From the NCBI GenBank assembly GCA_947498155.1, contig CANMJD010000001.1, forward strand, positions 248,001 through 312,000: 64,000 bases of DNA. The letters are read 5' to 3'. Numbering within the stretch: position 1 is the first letter of the stretch; every line of letters begins with the position of its first letter. Both the position numbers and the translations under genes were made by a program. Below the pieces are notes generated by a model. It saw only the letters and a program-made list of their open reading frames with translations, was not told the origin of the DNA and made no database searches. This document shows, in pieces, positions 52,963 through 62,890 of this stretch. Origin of the DNA: an uncultured Pseudoruegeria sp. GTDB taxonomy: Bacteria > Pseudomonadota > Alphaproteobacteria > Rhodobacterales > Rhodobacteraceae.

Positions 52963-54218
52963 CCACGCCATCTTTGCGCGACGCGCTTTTGATCTATGGC
53001 CGCATTGGCCTTTTGTCCTTTGGCGGACCGGCGGCGCAAATCGCAGTGATGCACCGCGAGCTGGTCGAAGAACGCCCATGGCTCACCGAGCAGCAATTCC
53101 TGAACGCCCTGTCCTTTTGCATGTTACTGCCCGGCCCCGAAGCCATGCAGCTTGCCACCTATGCCGGATGGCGCACCCATGGCACGCTCGGTGGCCTTTT
53201 GGCTGGGTTGTTGTTTGTGCTACCCGGTGCGGCGGTCGTTCTGACCCTGTCGATAATCTATGCCTACACCGGTCAGGTGCCGATGATGCAGGCGCTGTTT
53301 CTGGGGATTAAATCCACCGTTGTCATCATTGTGCTTCAGGCTTTGCTAAAGGTGTCGGGCAAGGCCCTGATCTCAACCTCGCATTGGGTCATCGCCGCGC
53401 TGGCCTTTGTGGCGATCTATGCGCTGCAATTGCCGTTTCCGTTGATTATCCTCTTGGCGGGCGGGTTTGGGTTTCTAAGCGCGCAGCAGACAGCCAGCCC
53501 GCCGCCGCCCGTGCACGGCAAGGCAAAGCTGCCGCAAACCCTTGCGATCTGGTTAACGCTGTGGTGGGCACCGATTGCCCTGCTTTGGGTTTCGGGCCAG
53601 ACTTTTCTGACCGAGCTTGCGCTGTTTTTCTCAAAACTGGCTGTTGTCACCTTTGGCGGCGCCTATGCGGTGCTGGCCTATATGACCCAAGCGGTTGTGG
53701 TCGAAAACGGCTGGCTTAGCACGGGTCAGATGATGGACGGGCTGGGACTGGCGGAAACCACGCCGGGGCCGCTGATCCTTGTGACCGAATTTGTCGGCTT
53801 TCAGGCCGGTTTTGCCGAACAGGGGCTCGGGATGGCCGTTGCGGCGGCCTGTGTCACGCTCTGGGTAACCTTTATCCCCTGTTTTCTATGGATTTTCGCC
53901 GGTGCCCCCTATCTGGAATGGATCACCGCGCGCCCCCGCCTGCGCGGCGCGCTTCAGGCGATTACCGCCGCTGTGGTCGGGGTGATCCTGAACCTGTCGC
54001 TCTGGTTTGCGCTGCATGTTTATTTTGACAGCCTGAGCCCCACGCCGTTTTTGGGACGCAGTCTCTTGTTGCCCGATCCGGCATCGCTGAACATCACCGC
54101 GATTGCGCTTTCGCTCCTTGCGGCTGCCCTGCTGCTGCGGTGGAAACTTGGATTGCTCAAGGTCATTGGGATCATGGCGATTGCCGGTGTGGCAACGGTG
54201 GGAATTGGCGGGCTTTAG
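52959..54218 (+). CDS. chrA: chromate efflux transporter ChrA
   Basis: IGLLSFGGPAAQIAVMHRELVEERPWL; duplicated CHR domain; ATGA overlap with preceding gene. Confidence 0.93.
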   Translation: MTTPSLRDALLIYGRIGLLSFGGPAAQIAVMHRELVEERPWLTEQQFLNALSFCMLLPGPEAMQLATYAGWRTHGTLGGLLAGLLFVLPGAAVVLTLSIIYAYTGQVPMMQALFLGIKSTVVIIVLQALLKVSGKALISTSHWVIAALAFVAIYALQLPFPLIILLAGGFGFLSAQQTASPPPPVHGKAKLPQTLAIWLTLWWAPIALLWVSGQTFLTELALFFSKLAVVTFGGAYAVLAYMTQAVVVENGWLSTGQMMDGLGLAETTPGPLILVTEFVGFQAGFAEQGLGMAVAAACVTLWVTFIPCFLWIFAGAPYLEWITARPRLRGALQAITAAVVGVILNLSLWFALHVYFDSLSPTPFLGRSLLLPDPASLNITAIALSLLAAALLLRWKLGLLKVIGIMAIAGVATVGIGGL

Positions 54219-54293
54219 GCGGCTTTTCGGCTTTTCAACCGCGCGGCGCGACCCTACACTGGCGACAAGAACCAACATAAAGGTAGTGGCAAA

Positions 54294-54770
54294 ATGACTC
54301 GGACGATTGAGTACGGTAACCTCATGCATGACGCGATGCGCGGCTTGATTAAACAGGTTCTGCAGGATGTCGCCGACCACGGATTGCCCGGCCAGCATCA
54401 TTTTTTCATTACCTTTGATACGCTGCATCCCGATGTAGAGCTGGCCGACTGGCTGTCAGACCGCTACCCCGGTGAAATGACCGTGGTCATGCAACATTGG
54501 TTCGATAATCTTGACGTCGGCAACGAAGGCTTTGGCGTCACGCTGAATTTCGGCGACCAACCCGAGCCGCTCTATATCCCCTATGATGCGATTGTGACCT
54601 TTGTCGATCCCTCGGTAGAATTCGGCCTGCGCTTTGAAACGCAGGGCGAGGACGAAGAAGATGATTTCGAAGAGATCATCGAAGAGGCCCCCATGGCGGA
54701 GTTTGACACGCCAGAGGTTGAAGAAAACAAAGAGGCCGAAGTGGTTAGCCTCGATAGCTTCCGCAAGTAA
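54294..54770 (+). CDS. sspB: ClpXP adaptor SspB (alpha-proteobacterial type)
   Basis: HHFFITFDTLHPDVELADWLSDRYPGEMTVVMQHWFDNL ... LYIPYDAIVTFVDPSVEFGLRF; acidic C-terminal tail. Confidence 0.92.
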   Translation: MTRTIEYGNLMHDAMRGLIKQVLQDVADHGLPGQHHFFITFDTLHPDVELADWLSDRYPGEMTVVMQHWFDNLDVGNEGFGVTLNFGDQPEPLYIPYDAIVTFVDPSVEFGLRFETQGEDEEDDFEEIIEEAPMAEFDTPEVEENKEAEVVSLDSFRK

Positions 54771-54902
54771 TCCAAGGGCTGTCGCATTGGACCGTTGATC
54801 TAAAAGGCATCACCAAAACGGCGCAGGTTTTTTACTTAATATCGACACACAACGCCTTGTAAAACAGCAATAAAACCAAATTGATCAGCAAAAAGCCGGT
54901 CT

Positions 54903-55991
54903 TCAACCCTTTGTGGTGAGGCGATACCGGAAAGCGCGTAAGCGGATCACCACAAAGCTCGCGATCAGGAAATAACCAACCGCCAGCAACAGCTGGAAAT
55001 AGCGGTCGATAAATTTGACGTCGACCTGTGCTGCTTCGACAAATGCGATGCCTGAAATCAGCACAATGAACGCATTGCAGGCCGAGGCGACAAATTTCGC
55101 GTAGCGAAAGCCCGACCAGATCAATCGGCCAGCCACGGCAACCACCCCCCCTACAACGAGTAAAAGCACCGCGGCATAGGGCCAGCTCTGTAACAGCAGA
55201 TAGGCCAATAACGCCACCGATCCACCCAGAAGGTTCGCAAAAATGAAATGGCGCGCACGGGCCAGAATTTCGCGGGAAACCTCGCCCGGCGCAGGTTTCA
55301 AAAGAGCCACGGCCGCGACCTGCTGCACCATCAACGCCACCAGCACCAGCGCAAACACCTGCGTGCCGTGGACATATTGCAGCCATGCGGAAATCGGCAG
55401 AACAACCGCCACCATGCACAGAATAATCGGCAGCAATTCGGCAACCGGCTCTGGCGTTTCCTTAGGTGTGTGTATTTGTTTTGGTGGCAGCAGCCAAAAG
55501 GCAAGCCAGGATGCCAAGAGCCCCAGCAGCATATAAAAAAGTAGTGCCCCTGCCAGCGCGACGGTCACCTTCACCGACATATGCGCCAGCGTCGGCATCA
55601 ACAAAAGCGACACCATCGCAATCAGCACCAAAAGGATATTATTCCCCCGTGCTTGAAAGTAAAAAACCAGCCCCAAACCGGCGGCCTGCGCCAGTAATGA
55701 CGCCCAAAGCCAGTTCTGCAGCGCGTCAAACAGCACCGCACAGGCAAAGAGCCAGCCCGCGCTATACAGCAACAAAAAGGCACCGGCACGAAACGGGATG
55801 GCAACCGGGCTTTGCATCAGGCTCACGGCCAAAACCGGCAGCACAAAACCCATCGGGGTTGGCAGAACCAGAGAGATCGCAAAACACAGCCAGACAGTTG
55901 CCGTAAACCGCAGTGCATTAACGTCTTTTACCATCCCCGCCCACGGCCTCTTTGCTGGTTTGCCTCGCGCTGGCTTTATCGTTAGCGCCAA
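54903..55991 (-). CDS. DUF2955-like multi-TM protein
   Basis: About 10 hydrophobic helices, FUSC-like organisation. Confidence 0.65.
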   Translation of the reverse strand: MALTIKPARGKPAKRPWAGMVKDVNALRFTATVWLCFAISLVLPTPMGFVLPVLAVSLMQSPVAIPFRAGAFLLLYSAGWLFACAVLFDALQNWLWASLLAQAAGLGLVFYFQARGNNILLVLIAMVSLLLMPTLAHMSVKVTVALAGALLFYMLLGLLASWLAFWLLPPKQIHTPKETPEPVAELLPIILCMVAVVLPISAWLQYVHGTQVFALVLVALMVQQVAAVALLKPAPGEVSREILARARHFIFANLLGGSVALLAYLLLQSWPYAAVLLLVVGGVVAVAGRLIWSGFRYAKFVASACNAFIVLISGIAFVEAAQVDVKFIDRYFQLLLAVGYFLIASFVVIRLRAFRYRLTTKG

Positions 55992-56099
55992 CGGTCAGAA
56001 AGAGAAGGAAAAACTGCCAAAAAGGCGCATCTTGCGCAATTGCCCTGCCCCGCCCAAGCCCTTATACGCTTGGGCAAGCAACCCCATGGAGATCCGGCA

Positions 56100-57493
<1,394 letters not shown>

Positions 57494-57494
<1 letters not shown>

Positions 57495-57691
57495 TGGCTG
57501 AAAGCCCGATAAATCTAAACCGCGCACGCAAATCTCGTGCGCGGTTGAAGAAACAGGCGCAAGCATCTGAAAATGTTGTCAAATTTGGACTAAACAAAGT
57601 CGAAAAAACCCGCCTGAAAAACGAACAGAAAAAATCGGAACAGCAGCTTTCTGCGCATTTGCGCCGGACAAATCCCGACGAGAACAGCTGA
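57494..57691 (+). CDS. DUF4169-like small basic protein
   Basis: NLNRARKSRARLKKQAQASENVVKFGLNKVEKTR. Confidence 0.75.
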
Positions 57692-57805
57692 CGCCGCGTC
57701 ACCGCCGACAATCTTACGAAATTCCCCGTTATCTTTTTTGACCACAGTTTTACCTACTGGTAAGGCAGCGTCCGGTATTCTGCCCGAAGTTGTTAAAGGG
57801 TGAAT

Positions 57806-58897
57806 ATGGCGCAGTTCTTGATATGGTCAGTTGCGGATTTCGGGGCATCCTCGCTCAGTGATCTGTTTGCGGGCACTACGACGATCACCGGCACGCCGAG
57901 TGTTCTGAATATGTCCGATGACGACAATAGTTTTGATGATTTCTTCGGCAACGGTGGGCAAACCCAAGACCCCGGCATGAACCAGATCCTGACTGCCGAT
58001 CTTGTAATTGACGGCACCACGGTAGGCAGCACGGGGGATGGGATTTATAATGCCGCCGAAGGCCTCATCACCAATAACTCCACCGGAGAGACGGGCCGCC
58101 TGATCTATGTCACGGTCAACGGCGGATCGATTGGCGAATTTGTCGGCGTGGCCACCACGATCCCGATCAATGTCGGGGATTCTGTCACCACCGCGCAACT
58201 CACCCCCTTTGCTGAAGAAGCCTATAGCAATCTTGTGGCCTGTTTTACCGCGGGCACATGCGTTGACACCCCGCAAGGGCCCGTTGCTGTTGAAACCCTT
58301 GCGATTGGCGATATCGTGCTGACCAAGGATAACGGACCGCAACCGGTACGCTGGATCGGGCGTCGTTTTATGTCTAATGGCCGGCTGGAACTGGCAGAAA
58401 ACCTGCAACCGATCTTCATCGAACGCGGGGCGTTAGGTCCCGATCACCCGAAGGCGGATCTGCTGTTTTCCCCGAACCATCGCATCCTTTTGGATCAACC
58501 CTCGCTGCAACTTTTGTTCGGCGCATCAGAGGTTTTGGTCTCTTGCAAAAGCTTGCTCGAAAACAAAGCGATCAAGCGGGTCGTGCCCGATGATGGGGTC
58601 GAATATATCCATCTGATGTTTGACCGTCACGAAATCCTGACCAGCCATGGCCTTGAAAGCGAAAGCTTTCATCCGCTGGTTCTGACCCAATATCCCGACG
58701 ATGATGACGTGCGCGATGAGTTGTTTACCCTGTTTCCGGAATTGCGCGATGATCCGAACAGCTATGGCCCCACCGCGCGGATGACGCTAAAACCCTATGA
58801 GGCCAAGTTGATCCGGTCGAATTGGAAAATCAATGACCCGAAGACCGCAAAAACATTCTCTGACCCTGAATGGTCATCGCACAAGCGTGTCTCTTGA
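57806..58897 (+). CDS. Hint-domain protein
   Basis: ACFTAGTCVDTPQGPVAVETLAIGDIVLTKDNGPQPVRWIGRRF ... FSPNHRILL ... FDRHEILTSHGLESESFHPL. Confidence 0.87.
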   Translation: MAQFLIWSVADFGASSLSDLFAGTTTITGTPSVLNMSDDDNSFDDFFGNGGQTQDPGMNQILTADLVIDGTTVGSTGDGIYNAAEGLITNNSTGETGRLIYVTVNGGSIGEFVGVATTIPINVGDSVTTAQLTPFAEEAYSNLVACFTAGTCVDTPQGPVAVETLAIGDIVLTKDNGPQPVRWIGRRFMSNGRLELAENLQPIFIERGALGPDHPKADLLFSPNHRILLDQPSLQLLFGASEVLVSCKSLLENKAIKRVVPDDGVEYIHLMFDRHEILTSHGLESESFHPLVLTQYPDDDDVRDELFTLFPELRDDPNSYGPTARMTLKPYEAKLIRSNWKINDPKTAKTFSDPEWSSHKRVS

Positions 58898-59066
58898 GGC
58901 GGGGTTTTGGCGGGCGTTTTGCGACATTGCGGATGAACGACAGATGCCGATCAATGCCTTGGCGGCGGAAATAGACGCCGCGCGCGGGCTCGAAAGCGGA
59001 TTGGCCTCGGCCATTCGCCTCTATATTCTTGAATATTATCAGAAAAAACTGGGTTTAACCGCCTAA
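58833..59066 (+). CDS. ribbon-helix-helix domain protein
   Basis: HSLTLNGHRTSVSLEAGFWRAFCDIADERQMPINALAAEID. Confidence 0.82.
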   Translation: MTRRPQKHSLTLNGHRTSVSLEAGFWRAFCDIADERQMPINALAAEIDAARGLESGLASAIRLYILEYYQKKLGLTA

Positions 59067-60430
59067 TTGCGCGGCGACACTTGCAGCCAGATGCCGTCTT
59101 TGGCCCGTACCGTCAAATGCGCCACCGGCACAGGCCTGCGCGCTGGATCGGCGTCAAACCGGTACTCCTGCAGCAACAGCGCCAGCAAAAGCGGTCCCTC
59201 TACCATAGCAAAACCCGCCCCCGTACAGACCCGCGATCCGGCTGAAAATGGCATATAGGCCGTGCGCAGGCAGTGCTTGCCATTTTCCGTCTGGTAGCGC
59301 TTAGGATCAAAACCGTCCGGATTGTCCCAAAGCCGTTGATGGCGGTGCAAATGCCAAGGCGACAGAACCACCTGCGCGCCCTTTTTAACCGGTCGATCCC
59401 GAAAACGCTCCGGGCAGCTTGCCTCGCGAACCATCATCGGCACCGGCGGATACAGCCGCAGAGCTTCACGGAAAACATCCCGCGTCAGCTTTAGTTTGGA
59501 TAGGGCCGAAAAGCTTACGCCTTGGGAAAAGGCCGCCTGCACTTCGGCGGCCATCTCATCCTGGATGTCCGGATGCGTGGCCAGCAGATACAGCGCCCAA
59601 CTCATCGCAGAGGCGCTGGTTTCATGTCCGGCCAAAAAGAAAATCGCCACCTGATCGACCATTTCCGCCACGCTGAATGTCTCTCCGGTGACCGGATCAA
59701 CCCTGGTCATGATCTTGGTCGCCAGATCATCCGGCGCGGTGCCGGCCTTGATCTCGGCCATGCGGGCGGTGGTCAATTGGGTGATCAAGGCGCGAATGGC
59801 CTTAGCGGTGTGACGGGTCTTTTTGCGGTGCGGACGTGGCATCCATCTGGGCAGCGGCACAAAAGCCGCGAGGTTCAGGATCGGTTGTGTACGTTGATAG
59901 TCGCGGAACTGGGTAAATACCTGCGCGGCAATATCGTGGGTGATCGGGATTGAAAACAACGTGCGAAAGATCACATCTGCCGCCGCATGGCTACATTCTT
60001 CCTCGATCTCCACCCAGTTTGCGCCCCGCTCAGACAAGCGCTTGGCGGCGGCCTCTCCGGCGGCTTGCATGGCGGGGAAGGTATCGCGCAACCGTCCGCC
60101 CTCAAAGGCCGGATCAATGATGCGCCTCTGACGCTTCCATGTTTCGCCATTGGTCAGGAAAACCGAATTTCCCAGCAAGGGCCGCAGCCCCTCGCCCACG
60201 CGATCCGATTTTGGAAAATCATCGGGACGCTGCTTGAGCACCAGATCAATCAGGGTCGGATCATTGGCCAGATAGGACCGAAAGAACGGTGTTTTGAATT
60301 CTGCCATCCAGGCGCGATAGAGCTTTTCCGGCTGTGCCGACAGGATATCCTTGCGAAACAGCCGCATATAGCGCCACAGCGAGACCCGATCCGGTCGCGA
60401 GGGTGGACGCGGAGGCATCCCCTTAACCAT
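59063..60430 (-). CDS. cytochrome P450
   Basis: FLAGHETSASAMSWALYLLATHP; EALRLYPPVP; heme loop FSAGSRVCTGAGFA. Confidence 0.96.
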   Translation of the reverse strand: MVKGMPPRPPSRPDRVSLWRYMRLFRKDILSAQPEKLYRAWMAEFKTPFFRSYLANDPTLIDLVLKQRPDDFPKSDRVGEGLRPLLGNSVFLTNGETWKRQRRIIDPAFEGGRLRDTFPAMQAAGEAAAKRLSERGANWVEIEEECSHAAADVIFRTLFSIPITHDIAAQVFTQFRDYQRTQPILNLAAFVPLPRWMPRPHRKKTRHTAKAIRALITQLTTARMAEIKAGTAPDDLATKIMTRVDPVTGETFSVAEMVDQVAIFFLAGHETSASAMSWALYLLATHPDIQDEMAAEVQAAFSQGVSFSALSKLKLTRDVFREALRLYPPVPMMVREASCPERFRDRPVKKGAQVVLSPWHLHRHQRLWDNPDGFDPKRYQTENGKHCLRTAYMPFSAGSRVCTGAGFAMVEGPLLLALLLQEYRFDADPARRPVPVAHLTVRAKDGIWLQVSPRN

Positions 60431-60431
60431 G

Positions 60432-61646
60432 TCAGGCCGCCATTTCGGTATAGGGGGATTTAGGGCTGGTTTTCATCGACTTGGACGAAGACCGCCCCTT
60501 ATAGCGCGCGCCCAAGGTCATCGGACCGGCGGTGATTTTGAAGTAATCGTAGTTCTTCGGACGATCAAAAGCGCAAAGATATTGAAAGTGCAGCTGGAAA
60601 AACTTCCAGCGCATTTCTTTCCAGCGTTCCGGGCTGAGGGTTTGTGTAAAGGCGGCTGAAAACACGAGGGGCCAGCGTTGATTTTCCGGCGCCACACCAC
60701 TGACCGCAACCGGATCACAAAGCGCAAACGCACAGCCATCCCCCGGGGCGGTCACATCGACCCATGTCACATCATCGCGCTGGCACAGGAAGTTCAAATC
60801 CGCCCGCAGACGCTTTGCCTCAGGCAAGAAGGACACCATCGGGATCACCTGCCCCAGCGACAAAAGCGCCAGTGCCGGACCGTTTGCCGGCACCCTGCCC
60901 TGACGGAACAGATCAGACAGAACCGATACGCCGATATGCGCGCCATAGGAATGCCCGACGATCAGCACCTCATCCACATCTGTTTGCAGAGCCTCGGCCA
61001 CGGTATCGGCAAATTCGGTCATCCGCGCCTCAAGATCGGGCGGATTGGCCCCCCGCGTGGCAGAGGAATAGGAATAATCATGCATCAGATAATAGGCATA
61101 AAACTTGTTATCGTGTTTCTTGAACCAGCGTAAAACACCGGCAATCACCGGCCAAGAAGCGATGAAACCCAAAATAGGATGGGTAAAAGCAGCAATGATA
61201 CTGCCCAGAAAATACCCTGCGGTCAGCGCGAGGATCAATTGCAGCAACAGCATACCAATCGGATAAAGCGCGGCGATCAACGGCCCTTTGCGCAGACGCA
61301 TCAACCGCCAGAGCGAGCCCGACCCGATGTAAATCCACGCGGTACGCATCAGCAGCCAATAGGCCTGCGGCACCGAAATATCCATTGATTTTCGGACGAT
61401 ATCAGACCAAAGCAACACATCAACATCGGCATGGACCTCTACGCCGTCAATCGTAGCATCGACATGCCAGCCATAGGGCCCGTCGCCGGTTTTTTTGGGG
61501 GACTGGGCGATTTCATAGCCCGAAATGCGCGCCTGCTCGGCACTTTCGCTGCGGTACAGCTCTCTGTAGCGCCGCGGATGAATCGGATCATAGCCCGGAA
61601 TATAGAAAACGCGGCGTTTCTTGACTGTTTGCAGCTCGGCGCTCAT
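60432..61646 (-). CDS. uncharacterised protein with hydrolase-like GHSYG motif and TM helices
   Basis: VLIVGHSYGAHIGVSVL nucleophile elbow; two or more TM segments. Confidence 0.6.
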   Translation of the reverse strand: MSAELQTVKKRRVFYIPGYDPIHPRRYRELYRSESAEQARISGYEIAQSPKKTGDGPYGWHVDATIDGVEVHADVDVLLWSDIVRKSMDISVPQAYWLLMRTAWIYIGSGSLWRLMRLRKGPLIAALYPIGMLLLQLILALTAGYFLGSIIAAFTHPILGFIASWPVIAGVLRWFKKHDNKFYAYYLMHDYSYSSATRGANPPDLEARMTEFADTVAEALQTDVDEVLIVGHSYGAHIGVSVLSDLFRQGRVPANGPALALLSLGQVIPMVSFLPEAKRLRADLNFLCQRDDVTWVDVTAPGDGCAFALCDPVAVSGVAPENQRWPLVFSAAFTQTLSPERWKEMRWKFFQLHFQYLCAFDRPKNYDYFKITAGPMTLGARYKGRSSSKSMKTSPKSPYTEMAA

Positions 61647-61720
61647 TCGGCGGCCCTCAATTGTTGGTTGCTGCAAACATACCCAAGGATGAGGACGAAA
61701 TTAAGGTCTTTCTGTGCCAG

Positions 61721-62470
61721 TCATCCGACCAGCGCCAGACCGGGAAATGTCTCAAGCAGCCACCATGAAAACCGGCTGAACGCGCCGGTGATCAGTGCCA
61801 AACCAACCAGAACCAGCAACAAGCCCATGCCTTTTTCGATCATCCCCATATAGGGTTTGATCCGGTTCATCACGCCAATCGCATTTTGGATAAACAGGGC
61901 GGCAAGCAAAAACGGAATGCCAAGCCCTGCCGCATAGACCGCCAACAAGATCGTGCCCCGCGCAACCGAAGCCTCTGAGGCGGCAATCGATAGGATCGCC
62001 CCCAATTGCGGACCGATGCAAGGTGTCCAGCCAAAAGCAAAAGCCAGACCAAGGATATAGGCCCCAAAAGCAGAGCCCCCCTGATCCCCCGCATCCAGAC
62101 GCGCCTCTCGGTTTAGGAAAGGAATACGTAAAATCCCCAGAAAATGCAGCCCGAACAGGACGACAACCACACCGGAAATCTGCGCGAACACATCCTGATT
62201 TTTTAGAAAAAACGCCCCGAACATCGAGGCTGTAAAACCAAGGAACAGAAACACCGTCGACAAGCCCATGACAAAAAACAGCGCCGGTATGATGGCGCTT
62301 TTCGGGGCCTCGCGATCGGTCATTTCTCCCATGGTCATCCCGCCCATATAGGCCAGATAGGGGGGAACAATCGGTAAAACACAGGGGCTTAGAAAGGACA
62401 GAATACCGGCCACAAGGGCGACGATCATCGCCGGAAGCAACGCCGCGTCTATGATTTCAATGCCAAACAT
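61721..62470 (-). CDS. ccdA: cytochrome c biogenesis protein CcdA
   Basis: GILSFLSPCVLPIVPPYLAYMGG; FAFGWTPCIGPQLGAIL. Confidence 0.94.
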   Translation of the reverse strand: MFGIEIIDAALLPAMIVALVAGILSFLSPCVLPIVPPYLAYMGGMTMGEMTDREAPKSAIIPALFFVMGLSTVFLFLGFTASMFGAFFLKNQDVFAQISGVVVVLFGLHFLGILRIPFLNREARLDAGDQGGSAFGAYILGLAFAFGWTPCIGPQLGAILSIAASEASVARGTILLAVYAAGLGIPFLLAALFIQNAIGVMNRIKPYMGMIEKGMGLLLVLVGLALITGAFSRFSWWLLETFPGLALVG

Positions 62471-62581
62471 GGCCGCTCCTTTGTTCTGATCCAATGCTTA
62501 GCGGACCTGCGCGGCAAGGTCACGTCAACAATGGCTCACAATCCCGTGGACAAGGCAATTTCTGCCCCCTACATCTGGATC

Positions 62582-62809
62582 ATGGATTTTGACCTTGAAA
62601 TTGATGCCATTGGCCTGCTGTGCCCGCTACCGGTTTTACGTCTGCGCAAACGGATGCAACAGTTGAATGCAGGACAGATTGCCCAGCTTCTGGCCGATGA
62701 TCCCGCCGCCATAATCGATGTACCGCATTTCTGCACGGAATCCGGGCATGTGTTTTTGGGCGTGACAGAGGCAGACACCCATCAGGTCTATCGCATTCGC
62801 AAAACCTAA
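62582..62809 (+). CDS. TusA-family sulfurtransferase
   Basis: DAIGLLCPLPVLRLRKRMQQLNAGQIAQLLADDP. Confidence 0.87.
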   Translation: MDFDLEIDAIGLLCPLPVLRLRKRMQQLNAGQIAQLLADDPAAIIDVPHFCTESGHVFLGVTEADTHQVYRIRKT

Positions 62810-62855
62810 AGGCCGGTTGCTTTATTCCGGGACTGTTTCAGACGTGCCGAAAACG

Positions 62856-62890
62856 AAAAACGCCGAGGCAATGCCCCGGCGTTTTGTTTT
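62856..62890. terminator. bidirectional terminator between the tusA-like gene and rne
   Basis: AAAAACGCCGaGGC-aat-GCCcCGGCGTTTTGTTTTTT between convergent genes. Confidence 0.83.

Noticed and set aside
54832-55419. 195-aa minus-strand ORF
   Set aside because: Overlaps the DUF2955-like multi-TM gene in another frame and has no recognisable domain.
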